Shown here: positions 1-9,622 of the stretch, in pieces
Layout of the letters: every line of letters starts with the position of its first letter
Numbering within the stretch: position 1 is the stretch's first letter
Assembly (NCBI GenBank): GCA_963732355.1
Contig: CAVSZD010000007.1
Span: 826,161-890,160, forward strand
DNA length: 64,000 bases
Origin: JADKAV01 sp963732355
GTDB lineage: Bacteria; Actinomycetota; Actinomycetes; S36-B12; UBA10799
Reading direction: 5' to 3'
Notes under the pieces: generated by a model
Told to the model about the DNA's origin: nothing
The model's database searches: none
Seen by the model: only the letters and a program-made list of their open reading frames with translations
Made by a program: the position numbers and the translations under genes

Positions 1-82
1 AGGTCCCTGCCAGAGCAGCCAGTTTCGTCTGAGTGAGATCCGCGGCCAGACGAGCCTCTCGCAAGAGAGCACCAGTGTCCAC
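1..82 (-). CDS. Partial XRE-type helix-turn-helix protein (N-terminus only)
   Basis: Reading leftward from a GTG at 82, 27 codons are open to the window edge and give VDTGALLREARLAADLTQTK followed by LAALAGT. This is the usual start of an XRE/Cro-type DNA-binding domain: an LREAR helix, then the recognition-loop pattern LTQxxLAxLAG. An in-frame TAG lies four codons upstream of the GTG, so the start is well fixed. The leader is very short, so the gene may be nearly leaderless. The rest of the protein is outside the window, so its partner domain (for example a nucleotidyltransferase or HipA-like toxin) cannot be judged. Confidence 0.6.
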   Translation of the reverse strand, partial: MDTGALLREARLAADLTQTKLAALAGT

Positions 83-92
83 GCTCTTAGAC

Positions 93-110
93 TATACTTT
101 TACAGGTATA
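93..110. promoter_or_regulatory. Inverted repeat upstream of the XRE gene, possible operator
   Basis: TATAC (93-97) and GTATA (106-110) form a short inverted repeat 10-28 bases upstream of the GTG of the partial XRE gene. Read leftward, it overlaps a -10-like TATAGT. An autoregulatory operator is common for XRE regulators; that role here is inference from position only. Confidence 0.3.
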
Positions 111-139
111 TTGTTCGCCTTCTCGGACTCACCGCCTGC

Positions 140-234
140 GTTGGTTGACGCTCAGGTAGTTGGTTGACGTTCGTCGCCCGACGAGCGTCAACCAACTGCA
201 CGAGCCCCACCCAACTGCCCGAACGTCAACCAAC
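140..234. repeat. Long imperfect hairpin, family B copy 1
   Basis: Nested inverted repeats: an outer pair GTTGGTTGACG (140-150) with CGTCAACCAAC (224-234), and an inner perfect 12-bp pair AGTTGGTTGACG (158-169) with CGTCAACCAACT (186-197). It lies between the 3' end of meaB and the partial XRE gene. The same arms recur at 24039-24114, and the GTGC-N-GTTGGTT core resembles the 68-bp hairpins of family A. It contains no believable gene. Confidence 0.75.
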
Positions 235-259
235 GGCCCCCCAGCGGCCGCGGCCAGCC

Positions 260-1159
260 TCACCCCGTCAGCCACTGCAGGATCTCGGCCCCGAACCGCG
301 CCTGCGCCACGTCAAAACCGCCGGCCAGCAGATCCCGGCCATCGGCGTAACGCCGACCCGTCGCGCCCCACTCGTCCTCGACCCAGCGGCCGAAGAAGTA
401 CGCCTCGCGCTCCCCGTCGGAATGCCGCGGTGTCACGTCCAGCATCGCCAAACCCACTTCGTCGACGCCCTCGCCGGTGCGCGCGGACGTCCGGTAGATG
501 GGCGGCAATTCCTCGTCGAAAGGCCGCGCCAGCGAAAGCGACGAACGCAGTTGGTAGTACGACTGATTGGCCGCTGGGTCGTCACATTTGTTGAGGATGA
601 ACGAGTCGGGGATCTCGATGATCCCGGCCTTGAGGAACTGGATCTCGTCGCCGCCGAGCGGCTGCAGCACCAAGTACACATGGTCGGCCAGGTAGCGGAT
701 GTCCAACTCGCTCTGCCCGATGCCCACGGTCTCCACGATCACGACGTCGAACAGCCGCTTCAGCAGCCGCGACACCTGGAACGTTGTCGGTGCCAGGCCG
801 CCGAGTTCGGCAGCGTTGGACTGGCTTCGGAAGAACGCCCGCTTCTCCCCGGTCGCGAAGCGGGTGCGCGTGCGGTCCCCCAGCAGTGCGCCGCCCGAGG
901 CGTGGCTTGCCGGATCGACGGCGAGTACCGCCACCGACAAGTCCGAGGCGGCCAGCATCTGGGGAACCAACCGAGCCACCAGGCTGCTCTTGCCCGCCCC
1001 GGGTGTCCCGGTGATCCCGACGACCGTCGACCGCGCCGGGCCGAGCTCGCTCAGGATCTCCGCGCGCTGGGCCGCAGCTGCCGGGCGAGTGTCCTCGAAC
1101 ACTGCGACCAACTTCGAGACCGCATGTTTATTGAGGTCCCGGGCTGCGTCGAGGTTCAT
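260..1159 (-). CDS. meaB: MeaB/ArgK-family GTPase, chaperone of a B12-dependent acyl-CoA mutase
   Basis: The 299-residue product is a G3E-type GTPase. It has a Walker A GTPGAGKSS at about residues 51-59, the family motif VETVGIGQSE in the middle, and NKCD as the G4 base-recognition motif. MeaB proteins bind methylmalonyl- or ethylmalonyl-CoA mutase, gate loading of adenosylcobalamin and protect the mutase from inactivation. The ATG overlaps the stop of the upstream mutase gene (ATGA), so the two are translationally coupled, which supports this mutase as its partner. Length is normal for the family. The name rests on family plus context. Confidence 0.93.
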   Translation of the reverse strand: MNLDAARDLNKHAVSKLVAVFEDTRPAAAAQRAEILSELGPARSTVVGITGTPGAGKSSLVARLVPQMLAASDLSVAVLAVDPASHASGGALLGDRTRTRFATGEKRAFFRSQSNAAELGGLAPTTFQVSRLLKRLFDVVIVETVGIGQSELDIRYLADHVYLVLQPLGGDEIQFLKAGIIEIPDSFILNKCDDPAANQSYYQLRSSLSLARPFDEELPPIYRTSARTGEGVDEVGLAMLDVTPRHSDGEREAYFFGRWVEDEWGATGRRYADGRDLLAGGFDVAQARFGAEILQWLTG

Positions 1160-3144
1160 CGACTTTCGAGGATCTCGACGATCGACTCCATGATGTCCAT
1201 GAGTTCGTAGTCCGCTGGCGTGAACACCTTGCGAATGCCCATCGACTCGAGCTCAATTGCGTCCGCCGGCGGGATGATCCCCCCGACCACGACGGCGATG
1301 TCCTCCTCAGCGCCCTGCTCGCGCAGGCCTTCGAGGATCTGCTTGGCCAGCTCGACGTGTGAGCCGGACAGCACCGACGCCCCGATCACGTCGGCGCCCT
1401 CCTCGACCGCGGACTGCACGATCTCGTCGGGGCTCAACCGGATGCCCGAGTAGATGACGTCGAAGCCCACGTGCCGCGCCGAGACCGCGATGACCTCGGC
1501 ACCGTTGGAGTGACCGTCGAGGCCAGGCTTGCCGACCACGATCCGGGGGCGGTGGCCCATCTTCTCGGACAGTGCGTTGATCCGGCCGCGCAGCACCTCC
1601 ACGCGGTCGCCGGTCAAGCCCAGTTGCTGACCCTCGATGCCGGTCGCGGGGCGGTACTCGCCGAACACCTCGCGCAACGCCCCGGCCCACTCACCGGTGG
1701 TCACCCGCGCCAGTGCGCACTCGATGCTCGGCTCCATGAGGCTGCTGCCATCGCGGGCGGCGGCCTTCAGCGCGTCGAGCGCGGCGGTTGCCCGGGCGGA
1801 ATCGCGGTCGGTGCGGGTCTGGTCCAGTGAGCCGATGATCTGCTCGGCGGCCTTGACGTCCACCTTGAAGATCCCACCGTCGTCGCCCGCGGTCAGCGGG
1901 GACGGCAGACCGTCGGTCCACCGGTTGAGGCCCACCACGATCTGGTCACCGGAGTTGATCTTGCTCATCCGCTCGGACATGCTGCGAACCAGCGCGGTCT
2001 TCATGTAGCCGGATTCGATGGCCGGGATGACCCCGCCCATGCCCAGGATGGTCTCGATCTCAGCCGATGCTTCCTCGATCAGGGCGGCGACCTTGCCCTC
2101 CACAACCGGGCTCCCGTCGAACAGGTCGGGGTACTCCAGAAGGTCGGTCTCGTAGGCCAAGATCTGCTGCAGACGCAGGGACCACTGCTGGTCCCAAGGC
2201 CGCGGCAGCGACATCGCCTCGTTCCACGCGGGCAGTTGCAGAGCGCGGCAGCGGGAGTTGCGGCTGAGCGTCACGCCCAACGATTCGAGGATGATGCGCC
2301 ACGCGTTGTTCTCCGGCTGCGCCTCGGTCAGTCCCAGGCTGTTGACCTGCACGCCGTAGCGGAAGCGGCGGTACTTCTCGTTCTGCACCCCGAAGCGGTC
2401 GGCGGTGTAGGAGTCCCACATCTGCCCGAACGCCCGCATCTTGCACATCTCCTCGATGAACCGGATGCCCGCGTTGACGAAGAAGGAGATGCGGCCCACA
2501 GCGCGTTCGAACTGCTCGTCGTCGAAGTGCCCGCGCTGCTTGAGCAGGTCCAGCAGGCTGATGGCGTTGGCCAGGGCGAAGGCCAGTTCCTGAACAGGCG
2601 TGGCGCCTGCCTCCTGCAGGTGGTAACTGCAGATGTTGGAGGCGTTCCACTTGGGCATAGCGTCGAGGCAGTACTCGTACATCTCGGCGATGAGGCGCAT
2701 CGAGGCCTCCGGCGGGAAGATGTAGGTCCCGCGGGCCAGGTACTCCTTGATCAAGTCGTTCTGGGTGGTGCCCTGCAGTTTCGACTCGTCCTCACCACGC
2801 TCGCGGGCGAGCGCCACGTACAACGCCAGCAGCCACATGGCCGTGCCGTTGATGGTCATGGACGTGTTCATCTTCTCCAGCGGCAGGCCGTCGAAGAGGA
2901 CGTGGAAGTCGTCCAGGGAGTTGATCGGGACGCCGACCTTGCCCACTTCGGGGCGTGCGATCGGGTCGTCGGAGTCGTAGCCGCACTGCGTGGGCAGGTC
3001 GAACGCGATGCTCAGACCGGTCTGGCCCTTCTCCAGGTTCGAGCGGTAGAGCTCGTTGGAGGCTTTGGCGCTGGAGTGGCCGGCGTAGGTGCGGATGATC
3101 CAGGGACGGTCACGCTCGGGTAGTTCGTGTGCTGGCGTACTCAT
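1156..3144 (-). CDS. ecm: Ethylmalonyl-CoA mutase (B12-dependent acyl-CoA mutase, MeaA type)
   Basis: A 662-residue protein with a TIM-barrel mutase domain (roughly 15-500) and a C-terminal cobalamin-binding domain. The B12 signature DGHSNG sits near residue 540, followed by SGSH and GGIIPP. Signature stretches include YAGHSSAKASNELYR, FDLPTQCGYD, NTSMTING and ICSYHLQEAGATPVQE. Fusion of both domains in a ~660-residue chain and the segment EEMCKMRAFGQMWD match MeaA/Ecm rather than the longer methylmalonyl-CoA mutase. It would isomerise ethylmalonyl-CoA to methylsuccinyl-CoA in the ethylmalonyl-CoA pathway for acetyl-CoA assimilation. Crotonyl-CoA carboxylase/reductase is not in the window, so pathway membership is inferred. 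Confidence 0.88.
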   Translation of the reverse strand: MSTPAHELPERDRPWIIRTYAGHSSAKASNELYRSNLEKGQTGLSIAFDLPTQCGYDSDDPIARPEVGKVGVPINSLDDFHVLFDGLPLEKMNTSMTINGTAMWLLALYVALARERGEDESKLQGTTQNDLIKEYLARGTYIFPPEASMRLIAEMYEYCLDAMPKWNASNICSYHLQEAGATPVQELAFALANAISLLDLLKQRGHFDDEQFERAVGRISFFVNAGIRFIEEMCKMRAFGQMWDSYTADRFGVQNEKYRRFRYGVQVNSLGLTEAQPENNAWRIILESLGVTLSRNSRCRALQLPAWNEAMSLPRPWDQQWSLRLQQILAYETDLLEYPDLFDGSPVVEGKVAALIEEASAEIETILGMGGVIPAIESGYMKTALVRSMSERMSKINSGDQIVVGLNRWTDGLPSPLTAGDDGGIFKVDVKAAEQIIGSLDQTRTDRDSARATAALDALKAAARDGSSLMEPSIECALARVTTGEWAGALREVFGEYRPATGIEGQQLGLTGDRVEVLRGRINALSEKMGHRPRIVVGKPGLDGHSNGAEVIAVSARHVGFDVIYSGIRLSPDEIVQSAVEEGADVIGASVLSGSHVELAKQILEGLREQGAEEDIAVVVGGIIPPADAIELESMGIRKVFTPADYELMDIMESIVEILESR

Positions 3145-3201
3145 GCTTCATTATCCGCACGGCCGCTCTGGACTGGGCAGCGGCAGGGGCAGCAAGCCAC
3201 C

Positions 3202-4440
3202 TCAGCCGAAGGGCAGGCGCTCATCCACGGTGCTGCTCACCTTGCCGGCCGCACGCCAGGCCCGCGCAGTGGTGTCGACGTCCTCGTCGGTGACCAGGTT
3301 CGCCATGACCCGGAAGGCGATCTTCATCAGCGTCGCCGAGCGCATGCCGACCGGACCCAAAGTCGGTAGCAGGTGCGGAACGGTCAACAGACCCGCAAGC
3401 CGGCGGGCGATCGAGAAGGCCGACCCGTAGTGCTCGCGCAGCACCGATGGCCAGGCGTCCTCGAAGTCGGCCGTTGCCAACATCTCAGCGGCCAGACGCC
3501 CGGTCTCCAGCCCGTAATCGATGCCCTCGCCGTTGAGCGGGTTCACACATCCGGCCGCGTCGCCCACCAGCATCCAGTTCGGTCCGGCCACACCGCTGAC
3601 CGCTCCGCCCATCGGCAGTAGCGCCGACTTCGCTGCTCGGATCTCGCCACTGAGATCCCACTCGTCGCGGACCTGACCGGCGTACACCTCGGTGAGGTTG
3701 CGCAGGTTCACGTCGGCCGGTCGGCGGTCAGTGGCCAGCGTGCCGACGCCCAGGTTGACCTCGCCGTTGCCCAAAGGGAAGACCCAGCCGTAGCCGGACA
3801 GGATCTGGCCGTCACCGTCGCGCAGCTCCAGGTGCGAGGTGATCCACGGGTCGTCGCTGCGGGCGCTCTTGACGTAACTGCGGGCCGCGACCCCGTACGC
3901 GGTGTCCTTGTGCCATTCCCGGCCAAGGATTCGGCTCAATTGGGAGCGCGCCCCGTCGGCGATGATGAGCCGCCGGCACGCGACTTCCCGGCGCTCGCGG
4001 CCCACCGCGAAGACGACCCCGGTGACCCGCGTCCCGGACCGAACCACGTCCACGGCCCGGTAGCCCTCAAGGGGCACGGCACCGGAGTCGAGCGCGACCT
4101 GCCGGATCGCCGCGTCCAACTCCGTTCGCGGGACGGCCGACCCGTACTTGGGGAAGGCGCCGTCCGGCCAGGGCAGGTACAGGGTCTGTCCGAAGCCGTG
4201 CGTTCGCAGCCCCCAGTTGCGCACCCGCCCATCCAGCCAGGGTGCAAGTCCCAACCGGTCCAACTCGGCCATCGCGCGGGGGGTGAGCCCGTCCCCGCAC
4301 GCCTTGTCGCGGGGAAACACCGCAGCGTCGGCGAGGATCACATCGAACCCCTGCCGCGCCGCCCACGCCGCAGCCGAAGAGCCTGCGGGGCCGGCGCCCA
4401 CGACCAGGACATCGGTCATGGTGGGAGGAGGGTTCGTCAT
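3202..4440 (-). CDS. Geranylgeranyl reductase-family FAD-dependent oxidoreductase
   Basis: A 412-residue flavoprotein. The N-terminus carries a dinucleotide-binding loop VVGAGPAGSSAA, followed by DKACGDGL (the conserved substrate-side motif of the geranylgeranyl-reductase family) and a late FAD motif LVGDAAGCVNPLNGEGI. The family reduces prenyl chains of lipids or menaquinone, or acts as an epoxidase; the substrate here is unknown. The ATG at 4440 is preceded by GGAAGG at good spacing, so the open frame further upstream is not used. It ends just before the mutase start region and is transcribed in the same direction as its neighbours. Confidence 0.87.
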   Translation of the reverse strand: MTNPPPTMTDVLVVGAGPAGSSAAAWAARQGFDVILADAAVFPRDKACGDGLTPRAMAELDRLGLAPWLDGRVRNWGLRTHGFGQTLYLPWPDGAFPKYGSAVPRTELDAAIRQVALDSGAVPLEGYRAVDVVRSGTRVTGVVFAVGRERREVACRRLIIADGARSQLSRILGREWHKDTAYGVAARSYVKSARSDDPWITSHLELRDGDGQILSGYGWVFPLGNGEVNLGVGTLATDRRPADVNLRNLTEVYAGQVRDEWDLSGEIRAAKSALLPMGGAVSGVAGPNWMLVGDAAGCVNPLNGEGIDYGLETGRLAAEMLATADFEDAWPSVLREHYGSAFSIARRLAGLLTVPHLLPTLGPVGMRSATLMKIAFRVMANLVTDEDVDTTARAWRAAGKVSSTVDERLPFG

Positions 4441-4489
4441 GGCCCTTCCATTGTCGCGGCACAACGCCGGAAGGGCATTCGCGGGCCGG

Positions 4490-4873
4490 TCAGTCCCAGA
4501 ACGCGAGGTCCAGGTTCTCGAGCAGGGACCGATCCTTGGTGAGCAACGGCAAGTCGGCAGCAACAGCGTGGGCGGCCAGCAGCCGGTCAATCGGATCGCG
4601 CGTCCAGGTCAGGCCGACGGCCGTGGCGCACAGTGGAGCGAATCCGATCTGTGCCACAGACAGGCCGATGCTGGAACCGAGCGCGGCAAGGATCATCGCA
4701 GGTGTGTCGGTCACTCGGCCGATCTCGTTCAAGTAAGCCAGTTCCAACTCCACGACCGGTGACACCGCAACATCACTGGCCTCGAGTTCGTGGGCCGCCC
4801 GGTGCTGAGCCGGAGGACCTGGCCGGTGTAGACCCAGGACGACGTGCGTATCGAGCAGAATCACGGACGCCAC
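4490..4873 (-). CDS. vapC: PIN-domain ribonuclease toxin, VapC family
   Basis: A 127-residue PIN protein. It starts with ILLDTH (first acidic residue), has ELE in the second acidic position, then DPIDRLLAAHA and LLTKD for the remaining metal ligands. VapC toxins cleave tRNA or rRNA using Mg2+. Translation starts at a GTG at 4873 that overlaps the end of the antitoxin reading frame, the usual arrangement. The toxin looks intact although its antitoxin frame is broken as sequenced, which argues that the antitoxin damage is a sequence error. Confidence 0.87.
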   Translation of the reverse strand: MASVILLDTHVVLGLHRPGPPAQHRAAHELEASDVAVSPVVELELAYLNEIGRVTDTPAMILAALGSSIGLSVAQIGFAPLCATAVGLTWTRDPIDRLLAAHAVAADLPLLTKDRSLLENLDLAFWD

Positions 4874-5083
4874 TCGTCAAACCAATCAGGTGCACCAAGT
4901 CCTCCGGGTCACCCTTGATCACATCGGGCCGAGACACAGATTCGCCAGCTTCGACTCCACCGGCGAGCGTTGGATGACGACCTTGTGACCGTTGCGCTCG
5001 ATGGTCAACGGCACACCGGTCTCGATGACCTCATCGATCAGGCGGTAGAGGTTCGCCCGCAGTTCCGTGACAGTGACACTCAT
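4861..5083 (-). pseudogene. vapB: Phd/YefM-like antitoxin of the VapC, broken by two frame changes
   Basis: From the ATG at 5083 the product begins MSVTVTELRANLYRLIDEVI and continues through TIERNGHKVVI, a typical Phd/YefM fold start. The frame then hits a stop near 4920. Similarity continues in a second frame (SRPDVIKGDPEDLVHL) and ends in a third (DWFDEWRP then stop at 4861), overlapping the toxin start. The composite has the normal antitoxin length of about 75 residues and its C-terminal tail is the expected toxin-neutralising segment. Two missing bases would explain it: either sequencing error or real loss. Confidence 0.65.
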
Positions 5084-5113
5084 GTACGTACGGTGTCATC
5101 GCGCCGTACGTAC
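5084..5113. promoter_or_regulatory. Perfect 10-bp inverted repeat, probable toxin-antitoxin operator
   Basis: GTACGTACGG (5084-5093) and CCGTACGTAC (5104-5113) are perfectly complementary with a 10-base spacer. The repeat abuts the antitoxin ATG at 5083 and overlaps the last codons of the DUF779 gene. Antitoxins of this class normally repress their own operon by binding such palindromes at the promoter, so this is the likely site; binding is inferred. Confidence 0.6.
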
Positions 5114-5485
5114 GTCAGCCTCCAGCGCCGCGTACTCCTCGTCGGTCAGCACCCGCGACCGGATCAGGAACCGGAAGCCGGTGGGCGCCTCCAAGGAGAA
5201 GCCCGCACCGCGGCCCGGCACCAGGTCGATCGTGATGTGGGTGTGTTTCCAGTACTCGAACTGGGCCGTTGCCATGTACACCGGGATCTCGCCGACCTCG
5301 TCCACGTCCAGCACGCCCCAGAGCACATCCGAACCCTCCGAGATCAGGAACTCCCCGGCCGGGTAACACATCGGTGAACTGCCGTCACAGCACCCGCCTG
5401 ACTGGTGGAACATCAGCGGGCCGTTGTCACGGAAGAGACGGCGAAGCATGTCCGCCGCCTCTTCCGTGACGTCGACTCGGGACAT
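5096..5485 (-). CDS. DUF779 protein linked to acetaldehyde dehydrogenase
   Basis: A 129-residue DUF779 protein. A cysteine-rich stretch HQSGGCCDGSSPMCYPAG lies at about 27-44, followed by YWKHTHITIDLVPGRGAGFS. The family is small, cytoplasmic, of unknown mechanism, and is found beside acetaldehyde/ethanol-oxidising aldehyde dehydrogenases. Here its ATG directly abuts the dehydrogenase stop (TAA then ATG), so the two form a coupled operon. The Cys/His residues could bind metal, but that is inference. The C-terminal codons overlap the toxin-antitoxin palindrome downstream. Confidence 0.85.
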   Translation of the reverse strand: MSRVDVTEEAADMLRRLFRDNGPLMFHQSGGCCDGSSPMCYPAGEFLISEGSDVLWGVLDVDEVGEIPVYMATAQFEYWKHTHITIDLVPGRGAGFSLEAPTGFRFLIRSRVLTDEEYAALEADVRTAR

Positions 5486-7015
<1,530 letters not shown>

Positions 7016-7116
7016 ACTCCATGTGTCTAGCCCGGCCTGTTCCGGATCTGGCCACCGTAGGAGCAGTTAGGTTGCAGCAACGTTGCAGAAATGAGACCCA
7101 GGTCACATTCGCCGCC

Positions 7117-8403
7117 TCAACGGGAGTGCGGCAGCCGCGGGCGGGGCACGGCGAGCATCCGGTGCAGGCGGTCGAGTCGCGCGGAGAGCCCGATGCGCTT
7201 GGGCGATGTTGTGGGCAGGGCAGCGAGGGCCGCGTTGATCACCTCCACGTCGTCCTTACCGTCCTCACCCACGGAGAACCGCAATAGGGCTTCCGGGTCG
7301 TGGGAGGCCAGCGCCGCCCGCCGCACCCGCGAACGCAGATCACCTCGCATCTCGGCGATCTCGGGGGACTGCGAAGACGGCAGGACCGGCCCGGAGTACA
7401 ACGTCATGGCCGCGCGAGTGTCGCCGCGGTCCAATGCCTCGAGCACCTCCTGGAGGTCGGTCGTCACCGGCTCGGTCAACCGGTACGGCCGGGACTGCAG
7501 GAAACCTTCGCCGAGGATCTTGCGCAACCGGGCCATCTCCGCGCGCACGGTGACCAGCGCAACGTCGTGCTCATGCAGCAGAACCGCGAGGCGCTCGGCG
7601 CTGAGACCCTGTTTGGAGGCCGCCAGCAGGAGCAGAAGTTCCGAATGCCGCGCGCTCAATTGCAGGCTCTGCCCGTCGCGGCGCAACAGGGCCTTGTCCC
7701 TGCCGAGGACAGCCAAGTGCGCGGTCGCGGTCGACGGTTGCTGCGTCGCCAGCCACTGCTCAACCGCCATCGCAGTGGCCCGCACCATGGCCAGGGCTTG
7801 CGGGGTCGCGACCTGCTCCTGGCCTGTTACGTCGAGCACCCCGAGCGTGCGACCGGTGTGTGGGTCGTGGATCGGAACGGCGGTGCAGCTCCAGGGCTGG
7901 ACCGTCCCCCGGAAGTGCTCGGAGGCGAAGATCTGCACCGGCGCGTTGAGGGTCAGCGCGGTTCCCGGGGCGTTGGTGCCTGCCGCGTTCTCCGACCATT
8001 GGGAGCCGACGACGAAACCCATAGCTTCGGCCCGCAGGCGCAGCCCCCGGTCGCCCTCCACCCACAGCAAGTGCCCCGCCGCGTCGCCCACCGCCACCAC
8101 ATGCCCGCTGGCTTCGGCGGGGTCTGTGAGCAGCGAGCGGATCATGGGCATGGCCCCGGCCATCGGTGAGTTGGCACGAGCCAGCGCCAATTCGTCGGCA
8201 TCCCACACCAGAGGTGGCGTGTCACCGCTCGGGTCGACCCCTTGCTTGAGACTGCGCCGCCACGAGTCGGCAACAAGGTCACGCACCCCGAGCGCGGCCC
8301 CCGGGTCCCCGGACAGGAACCGCTCCTGCGCGCTGCGCACCGCCCGGGCCACACTGCCCAGATCTGGGGCCACCCAGTGGGTGGGTGGAAGCCCGCGCGA
8401 CAT
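7117..8403 (-). CDS. GAF-domain transcriptional regulator of the aldehyde dehydrogenase operon
   Basis: About 428 residues from the ATG at 8403. The N-terminal two thirds resemble the AcoR sensory part: RDLVADSWRRSLKQGVDPS, then a GAF domain including GDAAGHLLWVEGD and NAAGTNAPGTAL, and HFRGTVQPWSCTAVPIHDP. There is no AAA+ sigma-54 domain. Instead the C-terminus has a winged-helix segment around LSARHSELLLLLA, with AEMARLRKILGE and a helical tail. Position directly upstream of the aldehyde dehydrogenase suggests it senses a substrate and controls that operon. The long open frame upstream of 8403 is GC-rich repeat sequence, not coding. Confidence 0.82.
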   Translation of the reverse strand: MSRGLPPTHWVAPDLGSVARAVRSAQERFLSGDPGAALGVRDLVADSWRRSLKQGVDPSGDTPPLVWDADELALARANSPMAGAMPMIRSLLTDPAEASGHVVAVGDAAGHLLWVEGDRGLRLRAEAMGFVVGSQWSENAAGTNAPGTALTLNAPVQIFASEHFRGTVQPWSCTAVPIHDPHTGRTLGVLDVTGQEQVATPQALAMVRATAMAVEQWLATQQPSTATAHLAVLGRDKALLRRDGQSLQLSARHSELLLLLAASKQGLSAERLAVLLHEHDVALVTVRAEMARLRKILGEGFLQSRPYRLTEPVTTDLQEVLEALDRGDTRAAMTLYSGPVLPSSQSPEIAEMRGDLRSRVRRAALASHDPEALLRFSVGEDGKDDVEVINAALAALPTTSPKRIGLSARLDRLHRMLAVPRPRLPHSR

Positions 8404-8517
8404 GTGGGCAGGGTACGTCGATGGCGACGGAATTCCCAATCGACGCTGGCGCCGGCCCGCGCCCACTGCCCGCGCCCACCTGCCCGCGGCCCACCTGCCC
8501 GCGCCCCACCTGCCCGC

Positions 8518-8585
8518 GTTAGAGGTTGTGCGGTTGGTTAGAGAAACAACGCGTGGATTCGCTAACGAACAGCACAACCTCTAAC
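8518..8585. repeat. 68-bp hairpin, family A copy 1
   Basis: Outer arms GTTAGAGGTTGTGC and GCACAACCTCTAAC pair fully; inner arms GTTGGTTAG and CTAACGAAC pair with a few mismatches. The loop reads AAACAACGCGTGGATT (orientation 1). It lies between divergent genes. Immediately to its left are four copies of a 14-15 bp unit, each ending in CCCGC. Confidence 0.9.
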
Positions 8586-8704
8586 CAGGAGCCCCGCGGC
8601 GCCACCCAGTGCCCTGCGGCGCCCGGCCGCCCCGCGCAAGCCCCTGCGACCGCCCCCAGCCAGCCCCGCGGAATACCCGCCCCGCCACCACCGTTGGCAA
8701 TGAC

Positions 8705-9565
8705 ATGCACCCACGCGTGACGGTCCACATGACGGAGGTCCCCAAGGACTTGCCGATGGTTCACGCCTTCTCGGGCTTCGTCGACGCCGGTCACAGCATC
8801 CGGCAGGCTGTGTCCCACCTGATCAACACCCTGCCCCACCAGATGGTCGCCGAGCTGAGCATCGACGACATCTACGACTACCGCGCGCGCCGGCCGGTCA
8901 TGACATTCGACCGCGACCATTTCTCCGACGTGGACATGCCTCGGCTGACACTGGACATGTTCTGGGACGACCACTCCAAGCCGTTCCTGATGATGCACGG
9001 CCCCGAGCCAGACCTCGGCTGGCAGCAGGTCACCCAGACGGTGATCGAGTTGATCGAGCACTACAAGATCGGCAAGACCATCGGCCTACAGGCCATCCCA
9101 TGGCCGTCGCCGCACACCCGTGAACTGTTGGTCACCCCCCACGCCAGCGATCCGACAACGATCGAAGCGCGGCCGGGCCCGGTCGAACGGGTCGACGTCC
9201 CCGGCAGCCTCACGACGCTGATCGAGTTCGCCACCGGGCGGGCTGGCATCCCCGCGCAAGGTTTTGCCGTCCACATCCCGCACTACTTGGTCAACACCGA
9301 GTACCCGACGGGCGCGATCACAGTTATTGACGAGATCAGCAAGGCAGCCGAGTTGACCATCGACAAGGGCGACCTGCCGCAATTGGCGCAGCGAGTCCGT
9401 AAGGAGATCGACGAATCAATCGCGGCGAGCACCGAGAACGAAGAGGTCGTGGCCGCCCTCGAGCAGCAACACGATGCAGACATGGCCAGTTGGCCGCTGC
9501 CCAGCGGCGACGAACTGATGGACCAGATCGAGGAGTTCCTGGCAGGCCGGGACGATACGGACTGA
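8705..9565 (+). CDS. PAC2 (proteasome assembly chaperone 2-like) family protein
   Basis: About 286 residues. The start matches the family (PMVHAFSGFVDAGHSIRQAV), then IDDIYDYRARRP, LDMFWDDHSKPFLMMHGPEPD and the GLQAIPWPSPHTR segment seen in actinobacterial PAC2 proteins. The C-terminal third is a charged helical extension with TENEEVVAALEQQHDADM and ends in MDQIEEFLAGRD. Actinobacterial members are cytoplasmic, of unresolved function, and are often linked to the proteasome by homology only. ATG at 8705 is chosen; an internal ATG at 8729 is also possible, and neither has a clear ribosome site. Confidence 0.85.
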   Translation: MHPRVTVHMTEVPKDLPMVHAFSGFVDAGHSIRQAVSHLINTLPHQMVAELSIDDIYDYRARRPVMTFDRDHFSDVDMPRLTLDMFWDDHSKPFLMMHGPEPDLGWQQVTQTVIELIEHYKIGKTIGLQAIPWPSPHTRELLVTPHASDPTTIEARPGPVERVDVPGSLTTLIEFATGRAGIPAQGFAVHIPHYLVNTEYPTGAITVIDEISKAAELTIDKGDLPQLAQRVRKEIDESIAASTENEEVVAALEQQHDADMASWPLPSGDELMDQIEEFLAGRDDTD

Positions 9566-9584
9566 CGTGAACATCGACGTGCAC

Positions 9585-9620
9585 CCCTCCCCCCTGCAAT
9601 GATGAGGCGGACGGGGAGGG
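9585..9620 (+). promoter_or_regulatory. Hairpin that would sequester the ribosome-binding site
   Basis: CCCTCCCC (9585-9592) is perfectly complementary to GGGGAGGG (9613-9620), which is the ribosome-binding site two bases before the ATG at 9623. The loop is 20 bases. An all-GC 8-bp stem masking the site could keep translation low. This is a structural prediction by eye. Confidence 0.4.
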
Positions 9621-9622
9621 TT

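Noticed and set aside
3145..3201. Cobalamin riboswitch upstream of the B12-dependent mutase
   Set aside because: The gap is only ~57 bases, too short, and shows no B12-box sequence.
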